Origin: Aliikangiella sp964411875
Lineage (GTDB): Bacteria > Pseudomonadota > Gammaproteobacteria > Enterobacterales > Kangiellaceae
Length of the DNA: 30,536 nucleotides
Reading direction: 5' to 3'
Assembly: GCA_964411875.1 (NCBI GenBank)
Contig: CAYPMT010000017.1
Coordinates: forward strand, 1 to 30,536
The notes under the pieces are model-generated. The model saw only the letters and a list, made by a program, of their open reading frames with translations. It ran no database searches and was not told the origin of the DNA. Shown in pieces: positions 30,442 to 30,536 of the stretch. How positions within the stretch are numbered: position 1 is the first letter of the stretch; each line of letters starts with the position of its first letter. A program made the position numbers and the translations under genes.

Positions 30442-30536
30442 TGCTCCACGACTTTAGTGCAATTTAAAAGATTTGTTTTTAATATCAATAGCGTAACAAA
30501 ATAACTCACCCAGTCAACAGAATATTAACAACGTTT

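Overview
The window reads as an AT-rich gammaproteobacterial chromosome. The evidence is the block parC, parE, cpdA, yqiB (DUF1249), nudF and tolC, the smpB-ratA-ratB genes, and a tmRNA with the tag ANDDNYALAA. A marine lineage near Kangiella or Aliikangiella is my guess from style and gene order; nothing here proves it. The sequence is a draft scaffold: runs of ten N lie at 411-420 and 19864-19873.

Layout. (1) 1-2617, plus strand: a restriction-modification unit made of an N-6 adenine methylase, broken by the first N run, and a two-TRD specificity subunit. It ends in a well-formed integron attC site, so it looks like a gene cassette. (2) 2887-12864: an HDOD protein, topoisomerase IV (parC, parE), cpdA, yqiB and nudF on the minus strand, then a PCMT-like methyltransferase and tolC divergently on the plus strand. 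(3) 12985-15295, plus: smpB, a lipoprotein with LysM-like and repeat regions, ratA, ratB. (4) 15378-19204, minus: a four-gene signalling operon of PP2C phosphatase, tail-anchored FHA protein, membrane Ser/Thr kinase with a HAMP-like segment, and a small membrane protein. (5) 19422-19768: tmRNA (ssrA), followed by about 3.6 kb of accessory DNA holding small orphan genes, a RhuM-Fic/Doc fusion and a lipoprotein. This DNA ends at 23382-23392 in an 11-base copy of the tmRNA 3' end, which suggests an island or remnant inserted in ssrA. (6) 23401-27552: a flavoprotein, a Tat-exported sulfite-oxidase-like molybdoenzyme with a membrane-anchored c-type cytochrome, and a glycerophosphodiesterase. (7) 27568-30536: an array of six orphan cassettes, all on the minus strand, separated by five attC sites of about 55-119 bp.

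The main discovery is that cassette DNA sits at both ends. The left cassette points right and the right array points left, so their distal ends face each other across about 25 kb of mostly housekeeping DNA. No integrase gene lies in the window. The orphan cassette proteins and the small ssrA-island proteins are the best places to look for undescribed functions, with defence or toxin/immunity roles as plausible but unproven ideas.
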